DNA of 64,000 bases from contig CM042034.1 of NCBI GenBank assembly GCA_023525975.1, forward strand, positions 61,702,279-61,766,278, read 5' to 3'. Below are positions 23,849 through 34,814 of the stretch, one piece after another. The notes below the pieces were generated by a model. The model saw only the letters and a program-made list of their open reading frames with translations, searched no databases and had not been told where the DNA came from. The stretch's first letter is position 1; each line of letters begins with the position of its first letter. The DNA is from Smallanthus sonchifolius. Taxonomy: Eukaryota > Streptophyta > Magnoliopsida > Asterales > Asteraceae. A program made the translations under genes and the position numbers.

Positions 23849-25788
23849 TGTCACACCCCGACCGATGGCGGAATCATCGGGGCGGGACATGTAAGACTGT
23901 TCATAGCACATGGTTGACTAAATTGAAATATATTAAAGTTAAATTTCCATTACAAATAATCCAAGTACAAACCAAATTCAAACAAGAAACATAAAACAAT
24001 TCATAAAGTTCTTGATTTAAATTGCTAAGTCCAAATCCTATGTTGAACACGTCTTGAATCAATCTCACATATTGGGGCCTGAAACATGAATAAAATAAAG
24101 TCAACTAACAAGTTGGTGAGTATAACACAGTTGTATGTAGATAGCATATAGTTGAAAACAAATCCTTTACATGACATGATAAATAAGGCGTTTATGGGGA
24201 GCAGCTATTGTGTAACCAAATGTACAATCAAACCTTGTAACTAGCATGCAAAACAAAGTGTGTTGTCGGTTTCAATCACCGCGTATCCTGGGTGGGTTTG
24301 TCAGACTCAATAGATCCATCATTGAAAACCGTCGGCTTGAAAAGTTAATGATTGCACATAATAGCATACAAGAGGTTAGCACACCTAGCACTCGGGCACA
24401 AAGCTCAAATTTTTGCACACATGTATGTAAATAGGATTTTTGCACTTGTGTTGTTTGCGTAAATGTAAATGTGTAATGTGTAATGAGTATAGAGTTCATG
24501 TTCCACCCCAAAAGTGTAAAAGAGTAAAAAGGGGTTGTGAAATACTCACTTAAAGCAAGCAAGGAGAAGGACGGAATGGTGTAGGAAGCTCGAACTCTTG
24601 AAATCACCCTTGAAACACCTTAAAACTTCAAGGCTCTAGCTAAACTTTTTAGAGGATTGTTCTTGATTTTTTTGAAAGAGTGAAATTGTGTGTGCATGTG
24701 TATATGTCGTATATATATAGATAAAAAGGGGTGGGATTGAGTGTTAGACTTCTTCTAATCATCACAAGTCATGGTAGATGAGATGGATTTGACACCTTGC
24801 TTGTAATCAACTTGAAAGGGTATGGTTTGACATGACAACACACATGGGGAAAAGATGGAGTAGGCAAGGTGGGTGACCCCACCTTATTTCGGCCGAGAGA
24901 GGGTTAAGGGGTGGGGGGTTGGGTGTTGTCCAATCACTAGTTATCTCTCAACCGTTAGTTAGATCGGTTCTAGTTAGAATACACTCGGTAGGTGATACCG
25001 TGATATAATACTCGGTGTAGGAACTTTTAGTGATTAAAACTTTATATCTATATACCTAGATGTATATATATATAATTATTAGATGAAACGGGGTTTGAGT
25101 GTAGTTCTCATAAGTCATCATCATTACTAATTGATGTTGGAGTGGAGTATAAGCAAGGATATAATGATGGTGATGTGATCTTTATGTTGCTTGCATCTTT
25201 GGTCATAATCGTGATGATTATGACGCTTGAGTGTTGTGTAAGCAAAGCAATCATGATGATGATGTGATCTTTATGTTGCTTGCATCTTTGGTCATAATCG
25301 ATTATGACACTTGAGTGTTGTGTAAGCAAAGCAATCATGATGATGATGTGATTGATTTAGATGTGGTATAATACCTGGAATTTATACCCGCTTTAATATA
25401 TTTATTTATTAAAACGTCTCACTAGACTTTTACTGTCAAGTTCTTGTTAATCACCAACGACCGTACTTTATGGGTTATCACTTCTTATTTTCCTAGTAAT
25501 TCTTAAAAATTACTATTTTGATATAATTTCCTTTGTTAGATTCCTTGACTTTACTTAGTCAAAATAAAACTTCAGGAAATATATGTTATGAATGTGCATT
25601 TATGTAATATGGATATTGACCTGAAATACTGGGTGTCACAGTATATAACCGAGTAAAACTTGAGTATTTGTATTGAATCATTGTATTTAATTTATGGCGA
25701 AGAATATAATAAGACAGTGCATGAGAATTTGGTCTGAAATGCGATACATTGAGTTGAAATATGGATACTAAAAATCGGAAATGTTACA
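23849..25788 (-). repeat. M1 5' LTR
   Basis: 1940 bp, matching 16620-18563. On the minus strand CTATATATAT at 24711-24720 is a likely TATA box (17481-17490 in the other LTR). Confidence 0.93.
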
Positions 25789-25793
25789 GTTTC

Positions 25794-28700
25794 CATTGAC
25801 GAGCCCAAGAAGAAGCTGAGTTTTCCTTCCAAGCGATCGGGTGGGAATTTGACTGGGGCTCGAGACAAATAGGCCAAGGTAGGAGAGATAGATGTCTATG
25901 GGAAGTGTGGGGGAAGACATGTCGGGGAATGTCGACTGGGATCGAATCTGTGCTTTAAGTGCGGCATGACCGGACACTACTCCCGTGAATGCGCGCAAGG
26001 CTTCAAATGCTACAAATGTGGGGAGATTGGTCATATGAGCCGGGAATGTACTAAGCCCAGGATGGGAGAAGCCAGGAAAGGGAAAAGCCCGGGGAAGAAA
26101 GAAGAGAGGCCCAGAGCGAAGACTCGAGCATATGCGCTGACGCTGGAACAGGCTATGGTGGACCCCGATGTGACGTCAGGTACGTTCATCCTTGACCACA
26201 CCTATGTATCTGTGTTACTTGATTCGGGTGCAAGTAATAGTTTTATATCTATAACGTTTTGTAAACAAGTGAGTTATATTGTTAGTAAACTAGAAAGGGC
26301 CTTTAGTGTAGAAACTGCTGAGGGTAGAACTGCGAGGGTAACTGATGTATTTGATAATTCCACGATAAAAATAGAAGGCCATAGATTCCCGGTCAAACTA
26401 TTCGTTATGGTTTTGGATGGGTTTGATGTAGTGTTGGGTATGGATTGGCTAACTGCCAATGAAGCTCAAATTATATGCAAACGAAAGATAATCCTACTCA
26501 AGGCTCCGAATGGTAGCGAAGTCAAAATTCTTGGAGATCGTGATGCCCCGATGCCTAATATCATCACGATGATTAAGGCAGCAGATTATCTGAGTCGCTG
26601 ATGCGAGGCTTATCTTGTATACGTGATTGAAAAGTGTAAGGAAGTGAAGGAACTAGATGATGTACGCGAGTACCCGGATGTGTTTCCGGAGGACTTGCCT
26701 GGGATACCACCTGACAGAGAGATTGATTTCCGAATCGACTTATTACTAGATACCCAACTCGTGGCTAAGGCTTCATATCGACTAGCACTGGTGGAGATGA
26801 ATGAACTAATGACACAACTAGATGAACTGCTTGATAAAGGATTCATTCAACCGAGCATCTTGCCTTGGGCTGCTCCGGTGGTGTTTGTGAAGAATAAAGA
26901 TGGATCGATAAGAATGTGCATCGATTATCACGAGTCGAACAAACGTACGGTGAAGAACAAGTACCATTTACCAAGGATCGACGACCTGTTCAATCAATTA
27001 CAGGGCACAAGTTGGTTCTCAAAAATTGACCTTCGATCTGGGTACCATCAGTTGAAAGTAAGGGAAGAAGACATAGCGAAAACCGCGTTTCACATGCGTT
27101 ATGGACATTTCGAGTTCCGCGTAATATCTTTTGGATTGACGAACGCTCCCGCATCGTTCATGCATTTGATGAATAGGGTCTGTTGACCGATGCTGGATCG
27201 ATCGATGATCATGTTCAAAGATGATATCCTCATCTACTCCAATAATGAGGGTGATCACGCATGTCACTTCAAGGAGGTATTGGAAGCTTTGAAGAAAGAG
27301 AGCTTGTATGCTAAGTTCTACAAATGCGTGTTCTGGCTTAGGGAAGTCCAGTTCCTAGGTCACGTCATTAACCTGAACGGCATTATGGTGGACCCGGCAA
27401 AGATAACGACGGTAAGATATTGAGAAATTCCTAAGACGCCGACTGAAATCCAAAGTTTCTTAGGTTTGGCAGGCTACTATCGGAGATTCGTTCAGGATTT
27501 CCCGAAAATAGCCTCGCCATTGACGAAGTTGACACGTAAAGTGTAAAGTATGAATGGGGTTCGACCAAGGAAGAAGCTTTTATGGAACTAAAGGATAAGC
27601 TAACCCAAGCTCCAGTCTTGGCCCTTCCCGAGAGCAATGAAGACTTGGTGGTATACCATGACGCTTCGGGTCAGGGGTTGGGTTGCGTATTGATGCAACG
27701 CGGAAGAGTAATCGCGTATGTGTCACGGCATTTGAAAGTTCATGAAGTCAATTATCTAACTCATGACTTGGAACTTGCTGCGGTCGCATTCGCATTAAAA
27801 TTCTAGAGACATTACCTTTACAGGGTGAAGTTTACCATTTACTCTGACCACAAGAGTTTGAAGTACTTCTTCGAACAAAAGGAGTCTAATATGAGGCAGA
27901 GACGATGGTTGGAACTCTTGAAAGATTATGAATGTGAGATCATATATCATCCCGGAAAGGTAAACGTGGTGGCTAACGCTCTAAGCCGAAAGGATGTGCC
28001 TGCTCCTATTAGAGTGAAAGCTTGCAAGTTGGTGGTAACATCGGATGTGATGAGGAAAATTGAAAAGGCTCAAGATGAGGCACTTAAAATAGGAAAACAT
28101 AAAGAAGGAAAGCATGGTTGGCCAGCAGGACAAGTTGGAATATAACACCCTTGGTGTTATGACACGTTTTGGCCGGATATGGATACCTATGTATGGCGAG
28201 CTTAGTAACAAGATCCTGGATGAAGCTCATAAGTCTCGTTACTCTATCCATCCTAGTACCAACAAAATGTACCAAGATCTGAGGAAAGAATAATAGTGGC
28301 CTGGAATGAAATATAAAGTGACGAAATACGTAAGCAAGTGCTTGACTTGTTCACAAGTGAAGGCCGAACACCAGAAACCGTACGGGAAGATTCAACCACT
28401 TGAGATACCATAATGGAAGTGGGAACACATTACCATGGACTTCATAACCAAGCTACCTCACACAGCTAGGGGTCGTGACACCATTTGGGTAATTGTGGAA
28501 CGTTTGACGAAAAGTGCTCATTTCCTACCTATTCGTGAGACATTCTCGTCGGAAAGGTTAGCGGAAGTATTTATTAATGAAGTAGTGGCACGGCATGGGA
28601 TGCCTTTGATGATCATATCTGACCGGGACACACGATTCACATCGAGGTTCTGGAAAAGATTTCACGAGGCGATGGGCACGAGACTTAATATCAGCACGGC

Positions 28701-29007
28701 ATACCACCTGCAAACGGATGGTCAGTCTGAAAGGACCATTCAAACGCCGGAGGATATGCTCCATGCTTGTATTATTGACTTCAGTGGTAGTTGGGAAAGT
28801 CATATGCCGTTAGCCGAATTCTCCTACAACAACAGTCATCACACGATGATAGGCATGCCGCCTTAGGAAATGTTATCTGGCAGAAGATGCAGGACCCCGG
28901 TTTGTTGTGGTGAGATTGGACAGAAAGAACTCGGAAGTCTTGAGGTCGTACGAGAAACCTCGGAAAGGTTTGATAAAATCATGGCACAAATGAAAGCCGC
29001 GCAAGAT
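25794..29007 (+). pseudogene. G1 gag-pol, first part after M1 (knuckles, PR, RT, RNase H, integrase core)
   Basis: The CCHC knuckles lie near 25950-26050. The protease DSGAS is near 26221, followed by RT, RNase H (from about 27600) and the integrase core (28435-28866). RT has FKDD at 27214-27225 where relatives have FIDD. In-frame stops include TGA 26599-26601, TGA near 27184, TGA near 27421, a TAG near 27805, and TAG at 28864-28866 in the integrase core. That last stop is shared with G2 at 50305-50307. The frame is cut by N1 at 29007 and resumes at 34815. Confidence 0.9.
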
Positions 29008-29572
29008 TGTAGGTCCAGATTTCAATCGGAAATCACGAAAGTGATCGATTACCCACACATGCAGGCGGAATCTGTATGTATGGAGTTGTAACAGAGGATT
29101 AGAGACAGACTTGGTGAAGAAGACAGCCAAACACACTAAGAATCAATGCAAATAATATGTGAAAGTGTAAGAACAAGCATTAAACGAATGCAAATTGTAT
29201 TGATTCAAGAACAAATCTGAAAGAGAGAATTCAGGGTTACAGCCGCAACTCACACCCTAGAAATTCTCTAACTAGGCTATTTATAGTAGTTTCACAGGTA
29301 TCGAAACTATGTTCCTCGAAACTACTAGTTTCGAGTGAACATTTACAAGTGGAAAAAGTGCCTGTCGAAACTACTATCGATCGAAACTACTAGTTTCGAG
29401 TGAACAAATCTCACTCGAAACTATAGTTTCGATGGCCCAGACTTGGTAAAACAAACAGTAAATTACAGAAAAACTAAAATTACAATAATGAAATGACAGA
29501 AAGTAAACTAGTCTAAAATTGTTTAAACATACAATAAATGACAACAGCTTATACAAAATATATGACTCTACA
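29008..29572 (-). repeat. N1 3' LTR
   Basis: TGTAGGTCC...ACTCTACA, 565 bp, identical by eye to 34245-34809. On the minus strand the TATA box (CTATAAATAG, near 29274-29286) is preceded by about 150 bp holding several TCGAAACTA/TAGTTTCGA palindromes (29299-29433). Confidence 0.95.
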
Positions 29573-29585
29573 ATCTCCCCCTAAG
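29573..29585 (-). promoter_or_regulatory. N1 polypurine tract
   Basis: On the minus strand CTTAGGGGGAGAT abuts the LTR. This is the same type of tract as in S0 (CTAGGGGGAGAT). Confidence 0.85.
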
Positions 29586-29613
29586 CTGTTGCATTACTGT
29601 CTTCAGCTCTTCT

Positions 29614-32505
29614 TCAAGCAGCTGGTCCTTCAGTTGTCCTAGGGATGAAAGGTTTTACATGTAGAGACACAACCCTTTGATAGGCTTTGGCATCAGCTTC
29701 ATCTTCATCACTATATGCCTGAATGTGATTCTGGAATAGCACCTCCAGATCTTCAGGTTGAAATTTCAGCAGCTCCATGGGCTCAAAGATGATGATGTCT
29801 TCCTTGCCCTTACACTCGATCACTGCACTGCCAATGACTGGGTTATAGAACCACTTTCTGAAAGTTTGTAGCTGGACAGGTACAGATTTTGGAATGGTGA
29901 TAGTCTTGTGGGTTTGGGCAGGCTTGTATCTCAAGAACACATAAGGCTTATTGGTTTTAGGGTGAAACCTTGTCTTTGAGATCTTCTTCTGAGTTTTCCT
30001 TGGCTTCATCCCTTTGAAATCATTATTGACTTGAGAGTGCAGAAACTTCTCGAAGTCATAAGCCATCATAACCTTCCCAGGGTTTTGAAGTGGAAGCTTG
30101 GCTAAATCCCTGAGGTCATAGAAAGGAAGTGTCTGGAAGTCAGTCATATTTTTGAAGTGCTGAACTCCCCCTCTATATCTTCTAATGATAAAGAGCTTCC
30201 TTTCTGCATCATATTTCCAGCCAATTGGGGGCCTCTTTAGCTCCTGATGCTCAGCTATCCATTCATATGTTTTAGGAGACTCTTCCTGAATGATTTTTCT
30301 GAACCAAGATTTTCTTGAAGTTGGAGGTTCAGGTGCAACAGACGGTGGATCTTGTGCTGGAATAGACTCAGAGGCTGTAGTGGTTGGTTCAGGAGTGACT
30401 TTCTTGATGAGATTAACCAGAACCTCTTCTTCATCTTTTTCTCCATCAGACAAGGTTTGAATTTCTTCTCCTTCTTCGGTGAAGTATCTTGTTCTTTCAG
30501 TCTCCTTTTCCTCTGTAGTCAGAATTTCTGGGTAAAGATCGTTATACCCAAAGTTTTCAATTTCATTCAAGAGGGCATTCAGCTCGTCATCAGATGGGAT
30601 GTCTTCTTCATCTAGTATAACAGTCTCTATTTCTGTTGACGTCCCTTTTCCTTTCTTCCTAGCATCTCTTCTCTCACTTGCTGAGGGAAGGTCTAGTTCT
30701 GGTCCTTCAACCTTAACTTCAACTGCCTCCTTTGTCTTTTCAGCATGCCCGGTAAAGATGGTCATTGTAGACTCTGGATCAGTGATGATGGCAGGAGACA
30801 AAGGTTCAACCACAGATGTGATCTCCCCCAGAGCCATTGAAGTGGTTGCTTGTTGTTGCACAGGCTTATCAATAGAAGCTTTAAGCTGTTTCACTGCTTC
30901 AGCTAAAACCTTGAAGTCTTCATTTTGTTTTGAGATAAAATTCTGTTGTTCTTCAAGTTGGGTTTGTTGAATGTCAATCTGTGTATGTAGACCCCCAACT
31001 TCCAGCTTTAAGTCTTTTACTTCTTCCTGGACATCATGCAGGTTAGATTTCAGACCTTCAATCTCTTCATCTTTCTTTTGAAGCTGATCCTGCATCCTTT
31101 TTAGTTCAAGGCTTAATGTTTTAACTCTGGGAACAGGGGAGGTTGAATTATGAGATGGTGATGTGGGAGAAGTATGGATGGGTGATTGTTGTGGAGATGG
31201 TTGTGGAGTTGGTTGAGGGGTGGTAGCAGCATGAATGGGTGAATGAATAGGAGTTAGGTTTTCAGGAATGTCATCTAAGGACTCTGAGGAGGTGCTTAAA
31301 GGCTCCAGTCCAGTCTTAATCTTCTTAGCCAGTGGTTCTTCTAGCTCATAGTCAGATTCAGACTCAGCTTGTCTCTTAGAAGATGATGCTGGAGGTTCAG
31401 TGTGATCTTCAGTTTCAGTTTCATAATCTGAGACGTCATACTTGGTGCCATAAATGCCTTCATCCAAGGTGTCTTCTGAATCAGCTTCTGCCTCAACATG
31501 TTCTTCCTGAATAATTGGTTCAGAATTCTCCAACACTTGATCTATCATAGGAGCTTCAAAGATAAGATCTTCTTCATTTAGTCCCATTTCCTGTTGTACA
31601 TTCTCCTGAATTTCTACTTCAACATTTTGATTTTCAGCCTCTTGGTTTTCTTGCTCATTATGAGGTTCTTCTTCTTCTGCTGATGATGATGAAGATTCAA
31701 CAGGTAGTTCTGGATCAACATCAGGTATGGCTTCTTCTTCTTCTCCCAGAATGTGTCCAAATAAAGGAACATTGGCAATGACTCGGTTTGTTCTTGAACT
31801 GGAGCTTTTCATGTAGCTCAGAGTCTTTGCATTCATATGATCAAGAATCAGGAGAGGACCATCTTGTTGAAGATCTGGGTGGAGATGATTGATGACCATC
31901 TGTAAGAACCTTGGATATGCAAGAAATTTGTCTTTGACTCTCCCAGTTAGGTTCTCAATCAGTTGTCCGAACACTAGACCAGAGAAGTTGTACTCCCTTC
32001 CCTTGACTAAGCCAAGAATGGCCGAAGCTATCAAAGCATTTGCTGAGTCAAATCCTCCTTTTCTAATAGAGATGCAATGAATAAAAATATGCACGATGTA
32101 TCTCCAGAGTGGAGGAAGAGCATTCTTGATGACTTGCCCTCCTATGAATTTATTTGGGTGACCCATTCTTCTGAAACATTCTCGAATGTAAAAACTTGGA
32201 AATTCAATTGGGGCTTCAGGGTTATCATTAAATTGTAGCACCTCTCTGATAGTAGCCTCAGAAAATAACACTTCTTGGTTGTGAACAGTGGCTCTAATGT
32301 GTCTTGTATTGTTAACGGAGACACTTGTAGCAGTAGCCCAGAACTGTCTTATAGTGGTCTCAAAAACTGGCAGATTGTTGTTTATGGCAAAGCTAATATT
32401 AGAATTGGCTAGGAAATTGAGAACTGGTGTGAACTCTGCATTCTTGGGGTCAGTGGCATTCAAGTAAGCACAGATATTGTGCTTCTTGGCAAATAAAAGA
32501 TCCAT
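29614..32505 (-). CDS. N1 extra ORF, 963-residue coiled-coil protein of unknown function
   Basis: Intact ORF in the position where SIRE-type elements carry their additional (env-like) ORF. Residues 1-245 form a conserved globular region with FWATAT (55-60), IRKGGFD (147-153) and FLAYPRF (194-200). Residues 254-350 are strongly acidic. A basic pair KR (377-378) and KKIK (394-397) could be a bipartite nuclear signal. Residues 418-459 are Pro/Ser-rich, 461-546 is a clear coiled coil, and 730-950 is a second conserved region (WKYDAERKLFIIRRYRGG). No signal peptide or convincing membrane segment is visible, so an envelope role is unsupported. The broken S0 ORF (53004-55572) is homologous at both ends. 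Function is unknown; an open frame in a young element suggests it is useful or newly inherited. Confidence 0.9.
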   Translation of the reverse strand: MDLLFAKKHNICAYLNATDPKNAEFTPVLNFLANSNISFAINNNLPVFETTIRQFWATATSVSVNNTRHIRATVHNQEVLFSEATIREVLQFNDNPEAPIEFPSFYIRECFRRMGHPNKFIGGQVIKNALPPLWRYIVHIFIHCISIRKGGFDSANALIASAILGLVKGREYNFSGLVFGQLIENLTGRVKDKFLAYPRFLQMVINHLHPDLQQDGPLLILDHMNAKTLSYMKSSSSRTNRVIANVPLFGHILGEEEEAIPDVDPELPVESSSSSAEEEEPHNEQENQEAENQNVEVEIQENVQQEMGLNEEDLIFEAPMIDQVLENSEPIIQEEHVEAEADSEDTLDEGIYGTKYDVSDYETETEDHTEPPASSSKRQAESESDYELEEPLAKKIKTGLEPLSTSSESLDDIPENLTPIHSPIHAATTPQPTPQPSPQQSPIHTSPTSPSHNSTSPVPRVKTLSLELKRMQDQLQKKDEEIEGLKSNLHDVQEEVKDLKLEVGGLHTQIDIQQTQLEEQQNFISKQNEDFKVLAEAVKQLKASIDKPVQQQATTSMALGEITSVVEPLSPAIITDPESTMTIFTGHAEKTKEAVEVKVEGPELDLPSASERRDARKKGKGTSTEIETVILDEEDIPSDDELNALLNEIENFGYNDLYPEILTTEEKETERTRYFTEEGEEIQTLSDGEKDEEEVLVNLIKKVTPEPTTTASESIPAQDPPSVAPEPPTSRKSWFRKIIQEESPKTYEWIAEHQELKRPPIGWKYDAERKLFIIRRYRGGVQHFKNMTDFQTLPFYDLRDLAKLPLQNPGKVMMAYDFEKFLHSQVNNDFKGMKPRKTQKKISKTRFHPKTNKPYVFLRYKPAQTHKTITIPKSVPVQLQTFRKWFYNPVIGSAVIECKGKEDIIIFEPMELLKFQPEDLEVLFQNHIQAYSDEDEADAKAYQRVVSLHVKPFIPRTTEGPAA

Positions 32506-32575
32506 ATCTGCACAAGAAAATCACAAAGGAAATTTCTTACATAAGTCTCAATACTTAGAAAAATTCTGAGAAAGA

Positions 32576-32737
32576 CACTATCGAAACTATAAGTTTCGAA
32601 CGAAACTACTTATTTCCAACACTTAGAAAATATCAGAAAAAGGGACTATCGAAACTAAGTTTCGAGTGAAGAAACCATATCGAAAGTACTAGTTTCGAGC
32701 ACCAAGGGTATCGAAACTACAGAGTTTCGAGCATCAT
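32576..32737 (-). repeat. TCGAAAC/GTTTCGA cluster between N1 gag and extra ORF
   Basis: Four inverted pairs such as TATCGAAACTATAAGTTTCG lie between the two ORFs and run into the 3' end of gag. The last residues of gag (after SCYDARNS) are translated from this array. Confidence 0.85.
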
Positions 32738-33602
32738 AGCATGACATGAAAGCAGTCATGATAGGGACATATTCATCAGGAATCATGGTAGTAGTCTTTG
32801 GAGAAGCAGAGGAACCAGTTGGTTGAATTGCAACAGCAGATGGAGGAACATCAGTTTGAAAATAGGCCATTGTAGATTTGGACGAAGTGGAGGAGCCTTG
32901 ACCTGCAAGAAGAGCTGTGTTGCCAGACTGATTAGTTGGAGTAACTGCACCCTTCTTTATCTCCAACTCATATGACTCCAGGATGCTGAAGAGTTCTTGT
33001 TGTGACAGATCACTTAGCTTCTCAGTTTTCTTTATCATAATCCGGTACATGTTCCATTCTTCAGGCAATGAATCAAGCAGCTTCTTGTTTAACTCAAGAA
33101 CAGGATACTCAGTTCCCAAAACCTTCAACTTAGAGACAATACTTGAGAAACGGTTGATTAATTCTGACATGGGTTCACCAGGGACACTGCTAAACATTTC
33201 ATACTGCTTCTTGATTAAATCCCTCTTGCTTTCTCTGATATCAGCACTTCCCTCATATCTTGTACATAGAGCAACCCAAAGATCTTTGGCAGTAGTGTAC
33301 TCAGCAAAAATGTTGAAAACATCCATAGGAAGTGCCATAGCAATAGATCCATAAGCTTTGTTATCTCTGGCAATTAAGGCATTATCTTTGTCATCATACT
33401 CAGACACAAGTTTCGGACGTTGAACATCAGCAGTAGTAGTAACTGGCTTATGTGGACCATCAGTGATAGATTGCAAGAGAGTGTGGTCATGAAACTGGAA
33501 GAAAGTCTTCATCTTCTTTGTCCAGTCATCAAAATCTCTGGTAGACACCAAGACAGGTGGTTTGTTTCCTCCGGCATACTCATTGGTGCTTGAAGATGCC
33601 AT
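32655..33602 (-). CDS. N1 short Gag (UBN2, copia-type), 315 residues
   Basis: Copia-type Gag capsid domain: FDDWTKKMKTFF near residue 24, the DLWVALCTRYEG segment, ESKRDLIKKQYEMF, and SLPEEWNMYRIMI. The ORF stops shortly after the capsid region, so the CCHC nucleocapsid knuckle and everything after it are missing; the C-terminus is read from the repeat array. The start codon (33600-33602) follows the array-bearing leader. It probably still assembles with a partner element's Gag, which is inference. A full copia Gag would continue through a zinc knuckle into protease. Confidence 0.9.
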   Translation of the reverse strand: MASSSTNEYAGGNKPPVLVSTRDFDDWTKKMKTFFQFHDHTLLQSITDGPHKPVTTTADVQRPKLVSEYDDKDNALIARDNKAYGSIAMALPMDVFNIFAEYTTAKDLWVALCTRYEGSADIRESKRDLIKKQYEMFSSVPGEPMSELINRFSSIVSKLKVLGTEYPVLELNKKLLDSLPEEWNMYRIMIKKTEKLSDLSQQELFSILESYELEIKKGAVTPTNQSGNTALLAGQGSSTSSKSTMAYFQTDVPPSAVAIQPTGSSASPKTTTMIPDEYVPIMTAFMSCYDARNSVVSIPLVLETSTFDMVSSLET

Positions 33603-33631
33603 AGTCTTAGAAAAAGAAATTCCAACAGTAG

Positions 33632-33966
33632 CTAGTTTCGAGTGAACAGTTTTGGTCGAAACAACAAGTTTCGAGTGAGAAAAATTGCTCGAAACTACCT
33701 AGTTTCGAGTGAGACTAGTTTCGAGTGAAACTAGTTTCGAATGACCAAGCTTGCTCGAAACTCCCAGTTTCGAGTGAGAAATCTTGCTCGAAACTTCCCA
33801 GCTTCAAGTGAGACTAGTTTCGAGTGGGAAATCTGCAGGGTAAGTTTCGATATAACAGGACAAAAAAATGCTAGTTTCGATTGTACCTTCAACAGACAAA
33901 GGTACAGACAAGTAGTTTCGATGACCAACAGATAGCAGAAAATGTCTCCCTGAAGTTTCGATACCT
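33632..33966 (-). repeat. TCGAAAC/GTTTCGA array in N1 leader
   Basis: At least ten half-sites (CTAGTTTCGAGTGA, GCTCGAAACT) occur within 335 bp between PBS and gag, many arranged as facing pairs. They match those in the N1 LTRs. Confidence 0.9.
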
Positions 33967-34230
33967 TCTTCTTCAAGCTTCAGCAGACTCCATTGAAGAA
34001 AAGTTTCAATAATTAATAATGACGAAATAAGAATCCAATCCAGCGAAAAGCTTCCAAGTAACCTCTCGAACACAAAACAGTCTTCAGATCCGAAAAACCC
34101 GAAGAAATAAAGCCAGAAATCAATGAAACAGTGCTCCAAAAACTCGAGTGCAGAAAAACTTCGAGAAACTTCACAAAACACCTAGAATCGATCACAAAAC
34201 CTGATAATACTCAGAAATCACGAGCATAAT

Positions 34231-34242
34231 GCTCTGATACCA
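34231..34242 (-). promoter_or_regulatory. N1 primer binding site (initiator tRNA-Met)
   Basis: TGGTATCAGAGC on the minus strand, two bases inside the 5' LTR. Confidence 0.92.
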
Positions 34243-34244
34243 AT

Positions 34245-34809
34245 TGTAGGTCCAGATTTCAATCGGAAATCACGAAAGTGATCGATTACCCACACATGCA
34301 GGCGGAATCTGTATGTATGGAGTTGTAACAGAGGATTAGAGACAGACTTGGTGAAGAAGACAGCCAAACACACTAAGAATCAATGCAAATAATATGTGAA
34401 AGTGTAAGAACAAGCATTAAACGAATGCAAATTGTATTGATTCAAGAACAAATCTGAAAGAGAGAATTCAGGGTTACAGCCGCAACTCACACCCTAGAAA
34501 TTCTCTAACTAGGCTATTTATAGTAGTTTCACAGGTATCGAAACTATGTTCCTCGAAACTACTAGTTTCGAGTGAACATTTACAAGTGGAAAAAGTGCCT
34601 GTCGAAACTACTATCGATCGAAACTACTAGTTTCGAGTGAACAAATCTCACTCGAAACTATAGTTTCGATGGCCCAGACTTGGTAAAACAAACAGTAAAT
34701 TACAGAAAAACTAAAATTACAATAATGAAATGACAGAAAGTAAACTAGTCTAAAATTGTTTAAACATACAATAAATGACAACAGCTTATACAAAATATAT
34801 GACTCTACA
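34245..34809 (-). repeat. N1 5' LTR
   Basis: Identical to 29008-29572. Its TATA box at 34512-34523 on the minus strand is the active promoter copy. Confidence 0.95.
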
Positions 34810-34814
34810 AAGAT

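Larger units (their letters stand above)
16620..25788 (-). mobile_element. M1: complete Ty3/gypsy chromovirus nested in G1 gag
   Basis: 9169 bp with two LTRs (1944 and 1940 bp), an initiator-Met PBS, one gag-pol frame, PPT, and a perfect 5-bp target duplication GTTTC (16615-16619 and 25789-25793). G1 gag is continuous when M1 is taken out. The LTRs differ by only a few substitutions and small indels, so the insertion is relatively recent. Confidence 0.95.
29008..34809 (-). mobile_element. N1: young non-autonomous copia-like element carrying gag and an extra ORF
   Basis: 5802 bp: two 565-bp LTRs that look identical base for base, an initiator-Met PBS, leader with a motif array, UBN2-type gag (315 codons), a second array, a 963-codon ORF, PPT, and a perfect duplication AAGAT (29003-29007 and 34810-34814). 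It interrupts G1 integrase. There is no protease, integrase, RT or RNase H anywhere inside, so it needs an autonomous partner. Identical LTRs and two open frames mean it moved very recently. Confidence 0.95.

Noticed and set aside
24272..24607. A 111-codon ORF on the minus strand, also at 17043-17378
   Set aside because: Both copies lie in the M1 LTRs and are identical apart from one residue simply because the LTRs are; no protein-like features.
29614..32505. Calling the N1 protein an envelope or a longin/synaptobrevin protein
   Set aside because: No signal peptide, membrane anchor or recognisable longin-fold motif can be seen; the label would not rest on the sequence.
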